Below are positions 1 to 9,458 of a DNA stretch of 64,000 nucleotides, piece by piece. The stretch is from NCBI RefSeq assembly GCF_006335115.1, contig NZ_VDMJ01000002.1, positions 1 through 64,000 of the forward strand, given 5' to 3'. The notes under the pieces were generated by a model that did not search any database, was not told the DNA's origin, and saw only the letters and a program-made list of their open reading frames with translations. Position 1 is the stretch's first letter. Every line of letters starts with the position of its first letter. The stretch comes from Streptomyces sp. NP160 (GTDB lineage: Bacteria > Actinomycetota > Actinomycetes > Actinomycetales > Quadrisphaeraceae). The translations under genes and the position numbers were made by a program.

Positions 1-323
1 GCGGCGGCGGTGCCCACCGGGACGGCGCCGGTGGTCTCCGCGTGCTGCGTGAGGGCTCGCACGGCGCTGGCGCGGGCGCGCAGGCCCGGCAGGGAGGCGG
101 GCGGGTCGGCGGTGGCGGCGAGGTCCAGCCAGGCGCGCACGGGATCGGGGGCGAGTGCGGCTGCGGGGGAGGAGGGGGCGTGGGCGAGCAGCTCGCGCAG
201 GGCCCAGGTGCGCTGGCGCTGGGTGGAGGGGCTGGCGGCTCCCAGGGTGGCCAGGTAGCCCTCGACCAGGCGGCTCAGGGCGGTGGGGCGCGGGGCCGGG
301 GCAGCGGCGTCGTCCTGGGTCAC
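1..323 (-). CDS. Tyrosine recombinase/integrase-like protein, N-terminal part, cut by window edge
   Basis: The gene runs off the left edge, so only about 107 residues are visible. They are helical and Arg/Ala-rich, and look like the SAM-like core-binding domain of tyrosine recombinases: a pattern LVEGYLATLG, then STQRQRTWALRELL, then a second helix pair ending RASAVRALTQHAETTG. The catalytic domain lies outside the window, so activity cannot be judged. I prefer GTG at 321-323 over ATG at 330-332, because a -10 box TAGGAT (331-336, minus strand) lies 7 nt before it, as in many leaderless genes here. Copy A of a repeated 13-bp motif (344-356) lies directly upstream. It could be another helical DNA-binding protein. 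Confidence 0.45.
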   Translation of the reverse strand, partial: MTQDDAAAPAPRPTALSRLVEGYLATLGAASPSTQRQRTWALRELLAHAPSSPAAALAPDPVRAWLDLAATADPPASLPGLRARASAVRALTQHAETTGAVPVGTAA

Positions 324-343
324 GAACAGCATCCTACGGCACT

Positions 344-356
344 TGATAACGGAACC
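344..356 (-). repeat. 13-bp motif GRTTCYGTTATCR, copy A
   Basis: On the minus strand this reads GGTTCCGTTATCA. It overlaps the -35/spacer region of the recombinase-like gene and is framed by a short inverted repeat ACTTG/CAAGT (341-345 and 356-360). Confidence 0.7.
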
Positions 357-481
357 AAGTCCACCCCTTCGTCCCCGGTCCAGCCCAGAGAACCCCGGGG
401 TCCCGCGAACCGCGTTCGGGCTTCGGTCTGGCCTGGAGGTACTGCCGGGTCCGGTCGGGCGGTAGGTGAGGGTTCTGGCAT

Positions 482-494
482 GGTTCCGTTATCA
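482..494 (+). repeat. 13-bp motif GRTTCYGTTATCR, copy B
   Basis: Reads GGTTCCGTTATCA on the plus strand, identical to copy A but inverted relative to it, 125 bp away. No convincing plus-strand gene follows. The surrounding 333-618 interval has no gene that I can support. Confidence 0.7.
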
Positions 495-537
495 GGTTGG
501 TGGGACGACCTGCCGAATCGACAGGGGAGCAGGACGA

Positions 538-579
538 ACAGGCGGGCGACCTGGCGACGAGCAGGAACGGCCCGCCTGT
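538..579. terminator. Perfect 10-bp inverted repeat, possible terminator of the SnoaL-like gene
   Basis: ACAGGCGGGC (538-547) pairs with GCCCGCCTGT (570-579) across a 22-nt loop. It lies about 40 bp past the stop of the minus-strand SnoaL-like gene. There is no T-run, so a terminator role is inferred. Confidence 0.4.
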
Positions 580-618
580 CAGGGCTGGGTCGCCGGGGGA
601 GTCGAGCGCCTCGACCGC

Positions 619-1089
619 TCAGGACGACAGGAGGCGGAACCCCGCACAGACAGCGTTCATGCGGCCGATGCGCCAGGAGGTGCCACGGGCGTCGTCATCG
701 TCACCGTCGTCACCGTCGTCGACGAGGTCGACGAGGTCGAAGTAGGCGCGCTGCTCGACCAGGTGCAGGCCGGCCCCGTTGCGCACCAGGAGCCGGTAGT
801 CCACGCGCGGGCGCCCGCCGGCGTCACCGTGCTCCACCGAGACCACCTCCTGCACCACGTCGTCGGGCTCGAACCACACCAGGAGCACCTCGTCGATCGC
901 CTGCCGGGCACCTCGGGCGCGCCACAGGCGTGCGGGGGTCATGCCGTAGAAGTCGACGTCGTCAGCCAGCAGCCGGGCCAGCGCCGCGGCGTCCTTGTCC
1001 GCCAGCGCCCGCACGAAGGCGCGTCCTGTCCGTTCGGCTGCAGCCGTCGCACTGCCGGGGTCCGTGCCGCCGGCTCCTTCGCCAGACAC
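619..1089 (-). CDS. SnoaL-like / NTF2-fold protein
   Basis: About 156 residues. The middle shows the SnoaL/NTF2-like pattern: a helix with RAFVRALADKDAAALARLLADDVDF, then alternating strands with WFEPDDVV and LHLVEQRAYFDLV. The fold is used for small-molecule binding or isomerase-type chemistry, but no substrate can be assigned. An Asp-rich loop (DDGDDGDDDD) precedes the final strand. GTG at 1087-1089 is chosen because a -10-like CATCCT (1096-1101, minus) lies 6 nt upstream; the frame is open further, to a GTG at 1126-1128 that would overlap the divergent neighbour. It is divergent from the DUF6204 gene, starts about 30 bp apart. Confidence 0.6.
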   Translation of the reverse strand: MSGEGAGGTDPGSATAAAERTGRAFVRALADKDAAALARLLADDVDFYGMTPARLWRARGARQAIDEVLLVWFEPDDVVQEVVSVEHGDAGGRPRVDYRLLVRNGAGLHLVEQRAYFDLVDLVDDGDDGDDDDARGTSWRIGRMNAVCAGFRLLSS

Positions 1090-1118
1090 CGCTCCAGGAT
1101 GGCCCACACTGAGGCGCT

Positions 1119-1454
1119 GTGGCCACACGCACGTACCGCACCGAGGTCGTCGGTCAGTTCGTCCGCCCTGAGGGCGAGCTGCGCGAACGGCTGCTGGCCA
1201 CCCAGGGCGAGCACGACGTCTTCTCCTCGGCGTTCACCGAGGACGGGTGCTGGACCTACGGGCCCACGCTGACGCGCTTCACCGTGCGCCACCTGCTGAC
1301 CGTGGACGCCGCCTCAGCCGTCGAGGCGGACGAGGACGCCAGGGCCGAGGCGCTGCTGCGGTCCATGGCGGTGCTGGAGGAGCACGGCGTCGCCTGGAGA
1401 GGCGACCTGAGCGTCTCGCTGACGTGCCTGCAGGACCTGCGACTCCGCCGATGA
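1119..1454 (+). CDS. DUF6204 family protein
   Basis: 111 residues. The N-terminus (TYRTEVVGQF, then LRERLLATQGEHDVFSSAFT and TRFTVRHLL) matches my memory of the DUF6204 family of small actinobacterial proteins of unknown function. Start GTG at 1119-1121 has no Shine-Dalgarno sequence; a CACACT hexamer lies 8 nt before it, suggesting a leaderless transcript. It is divergent from the SnoaL-like gene. I know of no biochemical role for the family and cannot add one. Confidence 0.65.
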   Translation: MATRTYRTEVVGQFVRPEGELRERLLATQGEHDVFSSAFTEDGCWTYGPTLTRFTVRHLLTVDAASAVEADEDARAEALLRSMAVLEEHGVAWRGDLSVSLTCLQDLRLRR

Positions 1455-2076
1455 AGGTCGGTGAGGATTGGTGAGAGAGGACGTCGCCCCCTGTCGGGGA
1501 GCGTTTGACCTGCCCCTTCTCCAGACCCTCTGACATAACGTCGATTATCGGCGCAACGGGACGGTGCAGGGGAGCGGCGCTCGAGGAGCCCACCCCCGCC
1601 GTCCTGGCGACGTCGTGACCTCCCGCGGAACGGTCATCATCGAGAAGCCGCGCAGCCGCCCGCGACCCCCGGGTCGAAGGCCTCGGAGCACTGCGGATCT
1701 GTGGGTCGTGGATCCGCGTGCCCCGTGAAGCCTGGTCGAGTCCCCGCCGCCTCGACGCCGCCCGCCAGCCCCGAGGGTGGTGGCCCGCGCCGCGGGTGAT
1801 CTGCGCGCCGCACGCAGCTCGTCGCCCGTCATTCCGTTCAGGCCGTCGCCCTCCAGGCATCAGCGTGCATCGCTGCTCACGGGCACCGATGTCCGTGTCG
1901 GGCACCTCCAGTCGGCTCGGGCCGACCCTGGCGGCGGCAGCGCCCGCGCACGGGCCGACCGGCGGCGCTCCCCTGCGGCATGCGTCGTCTCGGCGCTCGA
2001 TTCTGTTATCAGGCATGGGTGGCGTGACAGCAGCTGCCGACTGCTGTTGGAGGACCGGGTAGGCCAAGATCGGAGC
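1455..2076. other. About 620 bp with no supportable gene
   Basis: No frame here shows a family signature, and codon bias is weaker than in neighbouring genes. It contains an AT-richer stretch around 1530-1555 (ACATAACGTCGATTATCGG) and, at the right end, motif copy C and the AEC-gene promoter. It may be decayed accessory DNA; that is inference. Confidence 0.5.
1999..2011 (+). repeat. 13-bp motif GRTTCYGTTATCR, copy C
   Basis: Reads GATTCTGTTATCA, 65 bp upstream of the AEC transporter start. Its sequence variant (A at position 2, T at position 6) is the same as copy E. Confidence 0.7.
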
Positions 2077-3003
2077 GTGGGTGGCGTGCTGGCGGGCTTC
2101 GCGACGATCATCGCCCTCATCGCCCTGGGGACGCTGCTCGCCCAGCTGCGCGTGCTGGACCTGGAGGCGCAGAGGGTGCTGTCCCGGCTGGCCTTCTACG
2201 TCGCCTCCCCCGCGCTCATGGTCGTCACCCTGGCCGGCGCGGACGTCCACCAGGTGCTCTCGGCCAACCTGGTGGCCAGTGCGGCGGCCTTCGCCGTGAC
2301 GGCCGGTCTGTACGTGCTGGCCTCGCGGCTGGCCTTCCGCCACGACCTGGCACGCACCACCGTCGGTGCCCTCTCGGCCGCCTACGTCAACGCCGGCAAC
2401 CTCGGCCTGCCGATCGCCGCCTACGTCCTGGGCGACGCCGCCCTGGTGGCTCCCACCTGGCTGCTCCAGCTGCTCGTGCTCCAGCCCCTGGCGCTGGTGC
2501 TGCTCGACGTCGGCGTCTCCGAACGGCGGCCGCCCCTGCGCTCGGTGCTGCTGCGCCCGCTGAGCACGCCGCTGACCGTGGGGTCGCTCGTCGGGCTGGC
2601 CCTGTCCCTGACGGGTGCCAGGGTCCCGTCCCTGCTGGCCGACCCGCTCGAGCTGGTCGCCGGGATGGCGGTGCCGGCCATGCTCATCGCCTACGGCATC
2701 TCCCTGCGCCTCGGCCCTCGCCCCGGGACCGGCGGCGGCGCCGCGGAGCTCACGGTCATCACCGCCCTGAAGGTGGTGGTCATGCCGGCGACGGCCTACC
2801 TCGTGGGCCGCTTCGCCCTCGGCATGGAGGGTGCACCGCTGCTGGCGGTGACCGTGCTGGCGGCCCTGCCCACGGCGCAGAACATCTTCGTGCACGCCAC
2901 CCGCTACGACCGCGGGGTGGTCGTCTCCCGCGACGCCATCTTCGCGACGACAGCGCTCTCCGTCCCGGTGATCGCCACCATCGCGGCGCTTCTCACACCG
3001 TGA
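2077..3003 (+). CDS. AEC (auxin efflux carrier) family transporter
   Basis: 308 residues, the normal size for bacterial AEC permeases, with about ten hydrophobic segments in two halves around a less hydrophobic middle. The family signature NAGNLGLPIAAYVLG sits near residue 108, and a second half-repeat ends in LAALPTAQNIFVHA, both typical of this fold. AEC proteins are secondary transporters of small carboxylates or amino-acid-like compounds; the substrate cannot be read here. The start GTG at 2077 follows a possible -10 CAAGAT (2065-2070) by 6 nt; GTG at 2086 is an in-frame alternative. A strong hairpin follows the stop. Confidence 0.85.
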   Translation: MGGVLAGFATIIALIALGTLLAQLRVLDLEAQRVLSRLAFYVASPALMVVTLAGADVHQVLSANLVASAAAFAVTAGLYVLASRLAFRHDLARTTVGALSAAYVNAGNLGLPIAAYVLGDAALVAPTWLLQLLVLQPLALVLLDVGVSERRPPLRSVLLRPLSTPLTVGSLVGLALSLTGARVPSLLADPLELVAGMAVPAMLIAYGISLRLGPRPGTGGGAAELTVITALKVVVMPATAYLVGRFALGMEGAPLLAVTVLAALPTAQNIFVHATRYDRGVVVSRDAIFATTALSVPVIATIAALLTP

Positions 3004-3051
3004 GGTGGTGGTCTCGCACACCGGCTCGCGTGCGAAACCACCACCTTCCTC
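3001..3051. terminator. Long hairpin terminator after the AEC gene
   Basis: TGAGGTGGTGGT plus TCGCAC pairs with GTGCGA plus ACCACCACC and a terminal TCA. The stem is about 17 bp with small bulges and a 12-nt loop, starting at the stop codon of the transporter gene. Confidence 0.75.
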
Positions 3052-3097
3052 ACGCAGCACCGGTGCTCACATCGAACATCACGGGCGTCCCCTAATC

Positions 3098-3110
3098 TCA
3101 CACGCTGTGA
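3098..3110. promoter_or_regulatory. TCACA-N3-TGTGA palindrome upstream of the DeoR-type gene
   Basis: Perfect 5-bp arms TCACA (3098-3102) and TGTGA (3106-3110), 77 bp before the regulator start. Further CTCACA and GTGTGAG copies occur at about 3112, 3130 and 3160, so this looks like an operator cluster, plausibly autoregulatory. The arm sequence is also CRP-like. Confidence 0.5.
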
Positions 3111-3186
3111 CCTCACAGATCACCGAAAACTCACAATCCGGACAGGATACCTGCCTCCGTGTGAGTCACGTGGTTGGCTGTGCGTT

Positions 3187-4404
3187 GTGAGTGGAGAGCG
3201 GTGGGACGAGATCACACGCTGGGTCGACACCGACGGGCGCGTCGGGCTCGGTGACCTGGCGTCGCACTTCGAGGTCTCGGAGATGACGATCCGTCGCGAC
3301 CTCGACGCGCTGACCGCAGCCGGTCGCCTGCGCCGCGTGCGCGGCGGCGCCGTGAGCCTGGCGTCGCCGGAAGCCGCCGCCCCCGCTCAGGCTCCGCGGC
3401 CGGCGGCCCGCGCGCCGAAGCCCGAGACCGAGCCGCCGGCTCGGGCGACGGCTGCCGGTGCCGCCGGCGGTGGGCCCGACCGGAGCGACGGCTCCCACGG
3501 CGAGATCGGTGCGGGTGGGTCGCCAGAGCCCGAGGAGCTCCCCTCCCCCGGCTTCGACCTGTCCAGGGCCCCAGCATCACTCGGTTCCGTTATCGCATCC
3601 TGGGCTGGGGCGTTCCCGGCGGGGTTCCCCGCGGCGCACGCCGACCCACCCGCCCCGCAGCCGACGTCCGCTCCCGCGGCCCCTCCGCCGGCGCCCGCCC
3701 GCCCCGCACCGGCCTCCCACGCCAGGGCCCAGCAGGACGACCCGGCCGAGGCCCCTCCCGGGTGGGACCTGCCCCCGTCCCCCACCTCTGGTCGCCCCGG
3801 GGTCTCCGCGCAGCAGGCGCCGGTCGACGACCCGTGGGTGCGCGCCGCGCACGCGGCGCTCGGGGACCTCTCCCCCGGCACGGCGGTCCTGCTCACCGGC
3901 GGCACCGGTGCGCTCGCCCTGGCCCACCACGTGGTGCGGCTGGCGGGCCGCTCCCCCGCGACGCCCGTGACCGTGGCCGTCACCGCCCTGGCCCCGGCCA
4001 CCGTCCTGGCCGGAGCGCCGGGGGTGCGCCTGGTGGTGCTCGGCGGGGAGGCGGAGCCGGCCGGCACCGACCTCGTGGGCCCCTCGGCGCTGGCGGCGCT
4101 GGAGGACCTGCACCTCGACGTCGCCGTCCTGACCCCCACCGGGCTGGACGCCCGCGGGGCCTGGGCCCCCACCTCGGCGGCCGCGGCGCTGGTGGCCGCC
4201 GCGGTGGCGCGCGCGGAGCGGAGCGTCGCCGTCGTCGCCCCGGGCGCCCTGGGCCGGCCGGGGCTGGTGCGGGCCGCGCCGCTGGGCGCGCTCGCCCAGG
4301 TGGTGGCCGTGCCCGCCCCCGGCGAGGACGCAGCGGCGCTGGCTGCGCGCCTCGAGGCCGTCCGCGCCGCGGCGCCCAGCGCCCCCCGGGTCAGCGCCGC
4401 CTGA
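3187..4404 (+). CDS. DeoR-family transcriptional regulator with an unusually long linker
   Basis: 405 residues, whereas DeoR regulators are usually about 250. Residues 1-57 are a typical DeoR winged helix (recognition segment VSEMTIRRDLDAL, then GRLRRVRGGAV). Residues about 60-213 are a Pro/Ala/Gly-rich low-complexity linker. Residues 214-400 resemble the DeoRC sugar-phosphate sensor, with LLTGGTGALALAHHV and VVLGGE, though the usual acidic active-site patch is not obvious. Start GTG 3187 follows a -10-like TTGGCT (3174-3179) by 7 nt, so the mRNA is probably leaderless. Motif copy D lies inside the linker coding sequence. Targets are unknown; the inverted repeats upstream suggest autoregulation. 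Confidence 0.8.
   Translation: MSGERWDEITRWVDTDGRVGLGDLASHFEVSEMTIRRDLDALTAAGRLRRVRGGAVSLASPEAAAPAQAPRPAARAPKPETEPPARATAAGAAGGGPDRSDGSHGEIGAGGSPEPEELPSPGFDLSRAPASLGSVIASWAGAFPAGFPAAHADPPAPQPTSAPAAPPPAPARPAPASHARAQQDDPAEAPPGWDLPPSPTSGRPGVSAQQAPVDDPWVRAAHAALGDLSPGTAVLLTGGTGALALAHHVVRLAGRSPATPVTVAVTALAPATVLAGAPGVRLVVLGGEAEPAGTDLVGPSALAALEDLHLDVAVLTPTGLDARGAWAPTSAAAALVAAAVARAERSVAVVAPGALGRPGLVRAAPLGALAQVVAVPAPGEDAAALAARLEAVRAAAPSAPRVSAA
3583..3595 (+). repeat. 13-bp motif GRTTCYGTTATCR, copy D (inside a gene)
   Basis: Reads GGTTCCGTTATCG inside the linker region of the DeoR-type gene, where it encodes part of LGSVIA. The AT-rich codons are unlike the GC-rich codons around it, which suggests the DNA sequence itself may be kept or inserted. 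Confidence 0.6.
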
Positions 4405-4438
4405 GGCGGAGCGCCGCCGGGGGTCCGCGCGGCGGGTC

Positions 4439-5775
<1,337 letters not shown>

Positions 5776-5779
<4 letters not shown>

Positions 5780-7500
5780 CCCCTGTCGGCTGCGCTGCTG
5801 GACGGGCTGCTGGACGGGCTGCTGGACGGGCTGCTGGTGCCGGGGTCGGCGGCGTCGAGGTCGACCGGGGCCAGGTCGTCGAAGGCGTCGCCGGGGCCGG
5901 GGTTGTCCGGGTGCGCGGCGCCCCCCAGGTGGCGCACGACTCCCCAGACGGCGTTGAGGGCGGTGGTGACGGCGCCGTCGGCCCATCCGGGGGTGAACGA
6001 GATGTCGTCGCCGGCCAGGAAGAGGCCCTGCTGCGCCGGGGGCAGGTCGTCCCGGGTGAAGTGGGTGAACAGGCGCCGCTGGTAGCGGTAGTGGCCGGGC
6101 AGGGCTCCGCGGAAGGCGCCCATGAAGTGGGGGTCGGACTCCCAGGAGACGGTGACGGGCTCGCCGATGATGTGGCTGGCGATGTCGACGCCGGGGTAGA
6201 CCTCCCCCAGGGAGCGGACCATGAGGCGGACGCGTTCGTCGGTGGACAGGGCGAGCCACTTGAGGGCGTCGTCGTTCCAGGTGTAGCTCAGGCAGATGGT
6301 GGCCGGCTCGTCGTCCCCCCCTCCTTCGCCGTCCAGGAGGTAGGTGGCGCGGGTCATGCGGTCGGTGAGGGTGGTGGACATGACGCGACGGCCCGTGTCC
6401 GGGTGCCGGTCGCGCCAGAAGGGCCTGTCGACCATGACGAAGGTCTTGGAGGACTGGGCGTAGTGGGACCTGTCCATGGCCATCCACGTGGGGTGGTCGA
6501 ACAGGGACTCCTCGGTGGAGATGCGGGCGGACAGCAGCCAGGACTGGCAGGTGACGACGACGGCGTCGTGGGCGTGCGACTGCCCCCACCGGTCGGTGAC
6601 GACGACGGGTCCGACGGCGCCGGCGGAGCCGGGGGCGCGGTGCAGGGCGGAGACGCCGGGGCGGGGTGCTCCGCCGTGGAGGTCGCGCAGGCTCCGGCCG
6701 GCGAAGGGCCCGTCGGGCAGGGGGCGGGCCCACAGGCGCAGCGGGACCTGCTGGACCCCGCCGAGGACGCGCTGGTGGTCCTCGTCGGCGTTGGTGGCGA
6801 TGACCCGCAGGATCTCCAGGATGGAGTTGGGGAAGTCGGTGTCCCAGCCCCCGGTGCCGAACCCCACCTGGCCGAAGGCCTCGCGGTGGGCGTAGGGCAG
6901 GGCGCGGAAGGCGGCGGAGGCGGCGACGAAGCCGTAGAAGCTCTGCTCGTCGCGGGCGCGCACGAGGGGGTCCCACAGCGCCTTGACCCGCGGCAGGTCG
7001 CGGGTGGCGATGGCGTGCTGGAGGTCCGGGAGGCCGATCTCGGCCAGGGCGCTGGCCCAGGCGCGGGCGACCTCGGTGAAGAAGGGCGGCAGGTCGGCGG
7101 CGGTCTCGGCGTAGTGGACCTGGCCGCCCAGGTCGATGACGGTGGAGCCGGCCGTCGGGGTCAGCGGGTTGGGGAACGGCGTGGTCCGGGTGCCGACGGC
7201 GTCGGCGTAGTGGAAGAAGGACCGCCCCGAGGTGGGGAAGCGCATGCCGCCGAGCTCGGCGAGGACGCCGTCGACGCCTCCGGGGAACGGCACCGAGCGC
7301 AGGCGCCCGCCGATCTGGTCGGCCTCGTGGACGACGGGGCGCACCCCGAGGCGGGCGAGCTCGTAGGCGGCGACCAGGCCGGAGATGCCGGCGCCGACGA
7401 CGACGACGCTGGCGCCGCGGGCCTCGCGGGGCACGGACCCCAGGCCGGCGGGGTGGGCCAGCCACCTGTCGTGCTCGAAGGGGAAGTCGGGGGTGAGCAT
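5776..7500 (-). CDS. Flavin monoamine oxidase family protein
   Basis: 574 residues. The dinucleotide-binding motif VVVVGAGISGLVAAYELARLG is at about residues 32-52, followed by the second FAD contact (HEADQIGGRLRS) and the GGMRFP segment of the amine oxidase family. The C-terminal FAD motif is LFLAGDDISFTPGWADGAV. Large size and the ELGGMRFP pattern fit the L-amino-acid/tryptophan monooxygenase branch; substrate is uncertain. The start ATG has a clear ribosome site, GGAGG, 6 nt upstream. The C-terminus ends in a Ser/Pro repeat from a 12-bp tandem array. It lies 53 bp after agmatinase and overlaps the MFS start, so it probably acts on an amine made or imported by this operon. Confidence 0.85.
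5794..5841 (-). repeat. 12-bp tandem repeat at the 3' end of the amine oxidase gene
   Basis: Three exact copies of GCTGCTGGACGG plus one degenerate copy, in frame, encoding repeated Ser/Pro tetrapeptides near the C-terminus. Confidence 0.85.
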
Positions 7501-7553
7501 GGTCACCTCCGGGTGGGCGAGGGTGCCGAGCACCCCCTCACCGGTCGCGGAGG

Positions 7554-8573
7554 TCACTGCTGGGCTCCGTCCGTCTGCTCCGAGGCGCCGTGCAGGGGTG
7601 ACAGGGCCATGAGGGAGACCAGGTCGTAGGCGACGTGGCTGGCGGCGACGGCCGTCATCTGGGCGTGGTCGTAGGCGGGGGCGACCTCGACGACGTCGGC
7701 TCCGACCAGCTGCAGCCCGGCCAGGCCGCGCAGCACCTCGAGCAGCTCCCGGCTGGTCATGCCGCCGGCCTCGGGGGTGCCGGTGCCGGGCGCGTGGGCG
7801 GGGTCGAGGACGTCGATGTCGATGCTGAGGTAGAGCGGGCGGTCGCCGATCCGCGAGCGCAGGCCGTCCACCACCTCGTCGACGCCGCGGCGCATGACGT
7901 CGGCGCTGGTGACCAGGCCGAAGCCGAGGCGGGCGTCGTCGGTGAGGTCCGAGCGGCCGTACAGGGGGCCGCGGGTGCCGACGTGGGTGAGGGCGCCCGG
8001 CTCGAGAAGGCCCTCCTCCACGGCGCGGCGGAAGGGGGTGCCGTGGGTGTACGGGGCGCCGAAGTAGGTGTCCCAGGTGTCCAGGTGGGCGTCGAAGTGG
8101 ACCAGCGCGACCGGTCCGTGGCGGCGGGCGACGGAGCGCAGCAGGGGCAGGGCGATGGTGTGGTCCCCGCCGATGGTGACCAGGCGGGCGCCGGCGCCGG
8201 AGAGCTCGTCCGCGCCGGCCTCCACCTGTTCGATCGCCTGTTCGATGGAGAAGGGGTTGGCGACGACGTCGCCGGCGTCGACCACCTGCGCCGCCGCGAA
8301 CGGGTCGAGGTCCAGGCCCGGGTGGTGGGGGCGCAGCAGGCGGGAGGCCTCGCGCACGGCGGCGGGGCCGAAGCGGGCGCCGGGGCGGTAGGACACCCCG
8401 GAGTCGAACGGCACCCCGACGACGGCGACGTCGGCGCGTCCGACCTCGTCGGCGCGGGGCAGCCGGGCGAAGGTGGCCGGCCCGGCGAAGCGCGGGACCT
8501 GCGAGGAGTCCACGGGGCCGACGGGTCCCCCGCTGCTGGCCGGTGGCTGGTCCGGGAGCTCCTGCGACATCAC
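7554..8573 (-). CDS. speB: Agmatinase (ureohydrolase)
   Basis: 339 residues. The ureohydrolase manganese-binding motifs are intact: [13 protein letters not shown] and SIDIDVLDP, with the family segment [13 protein letters not shown]. Agmatinases hydrolyse agmatine to putrescine and urea. A related guanidino substrate cannot be excluded, because this family also contains guanidinobutyrase-type enzymes. The likely start is GTG 8571-8573, 7 nt after a -10 box TACGAT (8581-8586, minus), immediately followed by ATG; an ATG three codons upstream is in frame but lies inside the promoter. It is the first gene of a three-gene operon with an amine oxidase and an MFS carrier. Confidence 0.88.
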   Translation of the reverse strand: MMSQELPDQPPASSGGPVGPVDSSQVPRFAGPATFARLPRADEVGRADVAVVGVPFDSGVSYRPGARFGPAAVREASRLLRPHHPGLDLDPFAAAQVVDAGDVVANPFSIEQAIEQVEAGADELSGAGARLVTIGGDHTIALPLLRSVARRHGPVALVHFDAHLDTWDTYFGAPYTHGTPFRRAVEEGLLEPGALTHVGTRGPLYGRSDLTDDARLGFGLVTSADVMRRGVDEVVDGLRSRIGDRPLYLSIDIDVLDPAHAPGTGTPEAGGMTSRELLEVLRGLAGLQLVGADVVEVAPAYDHAQMTAVAASHVAYDLVSLMALSPLHGASEQTDGAQQ

Positions 8574-8624
8574 GACGAGCATCGTAGGGAGGCGGGGGCG
8601 GGCCCGGTGCGCGGCGCAGGGGCG

Positions 8625-9458
8625 TCAGGGCCCGGCGAGGGCGACGACCCCGGCGACGGCGAGCGCGAGCAGCCAGCTGCTGAAGGTGCCGACCAGGAAG
8701 TACTCGGTGACCACGTCGGCGCCCCGCACCGGTCGGCCGGCGGCCCCGCCAGCCGGCTCCCCGGCCAGGGCGAGGCGGCTGGCGGTGCGCACCTCGGGCA
8801 GGCGCAGGAGCCCCTTGGCGGCGATGACGGCCGCGGCGGCGGTGAGGTCGCCCCCCAGGGCCAGCCCCAGCAGGAACACGCGTTCGAGCGGCCCGAGGAG
8901 CCGCCCGCCGCGCAGCGCCGCCTCCCCGGCGGTCGGCGGGGTGCCGCTGGCCACGAGCACCAGCCTCACGACGCGGTTCGCGGTGCCCAGCAGCAGCGCC
9001 GCGCCCACCACGGCCAGCAGCGCGCGTCCGAGGCCGACGCCGTCCAGGCCCGGCAGGCCGGCGCCCGCGAGCGCCGCCCACCAGCGCCCCAGCGGGCCCG
9101 AGGCGTCCAGGGCGGGCAGGAGGGGACCGGCGGCGAGGGCGAGCGCGTGCAGCAGGGCGAGCGCCGCCAGCGCGGTGACGGCCGCCGAGGGGGCGCGCGG
9201 GGAGGCGGGCAGCTCGCTGAGCGCCACCCACGCCGCGGTGCTGCCCGCCGCCGCCAGGACGAGGGCGGCGACGGGGACGGCGAGCACCGGGGGGCCGCCG
9301 GCTCCCGGCACCCCGAGGGCGAGGACGGCGAGGAGGGCTCCGGCGAGCGCGGCGCAGGCCAGGGCCACCGCGCGGCGCCGCGAGCTGGTCCGCTCGGGGG
9401 TCCAGCGGACCAGGTCGGCGACGGCGAGCCCGGTCCACAGGGCGGTCAGCAGGAGCAT
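8625..9458 (-). CDS. Multi-pass membrane protein paired with SatD
   Basis: 277 residues, very rich in Leu, Ala and Val, with about seven or eight predicted membrane segments. One conserved-looking patch, PLERVFLLGLALGGDLTAAAAVIAAKGLLRLPE, precedes a C-terminal ADVVTEYFLVGTFSSWLLALAVAG segment. This arrangement recalls membrane proteins encoded beside SatD in other bacteria, but I cannot name the family firmly. Its start overlaps the satD stop by ATGA. A role with SatD at the membrane is inferred from coupling alone. Confidence 0.6.
   Translation of the reverse strand: MLLLTALWTGLAVADLVRWTPERTSSRRRAVALACAALAGALLAVLALGVPGAGGPPVLAVPVAALVLAAAGSTAAWVALSELPASPRAPSAAVTALAALALLHALALAAGPLLPALDASGPLGRWWAALAGAGLPGLDGVGLGRALLAVVGAALLLGTANRVVRLVLVASGTPPTAGEAALRGGRLLGPLERVFLLGLALGGDLTAAAAVIAAKGLLRLPEVRTASRLALAGEPAGGAAGRPVRGADVVTEYFLVGTFSSWLLALAVAGVVALAGP

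Noticed and set aside
344-494. Inverted motif copies A and B as a pair of transposon terminal repeats
   Set aside because: The 125-bp interval encodes nothing, and identity stops outside the 13-bp core; other copies are single.
1530-1555. AT-richer near-palindrome ACATAACGTCGATTATCGG as a transposon end or recombination site
   Set aside because: Only one copy and no matching partner or target duplication was found in the window.
1279-3060. Long minus-strand frame covering the AEC gene and the gap before it
   Set aside because: Gln/Gly/Arg-rich shadow; the AEC protein on the plus strand has proper membrane segments and family motifs.
5911-7629. A 572-residue open frame on the plus strand opposite the amine oxidase and agmatinase
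   Set aside because: Glycine/valine-rich shadow of GC-rich codons on the other strand; no family signature, while the minus strand has a clear flavoenzyme and agmatinase.
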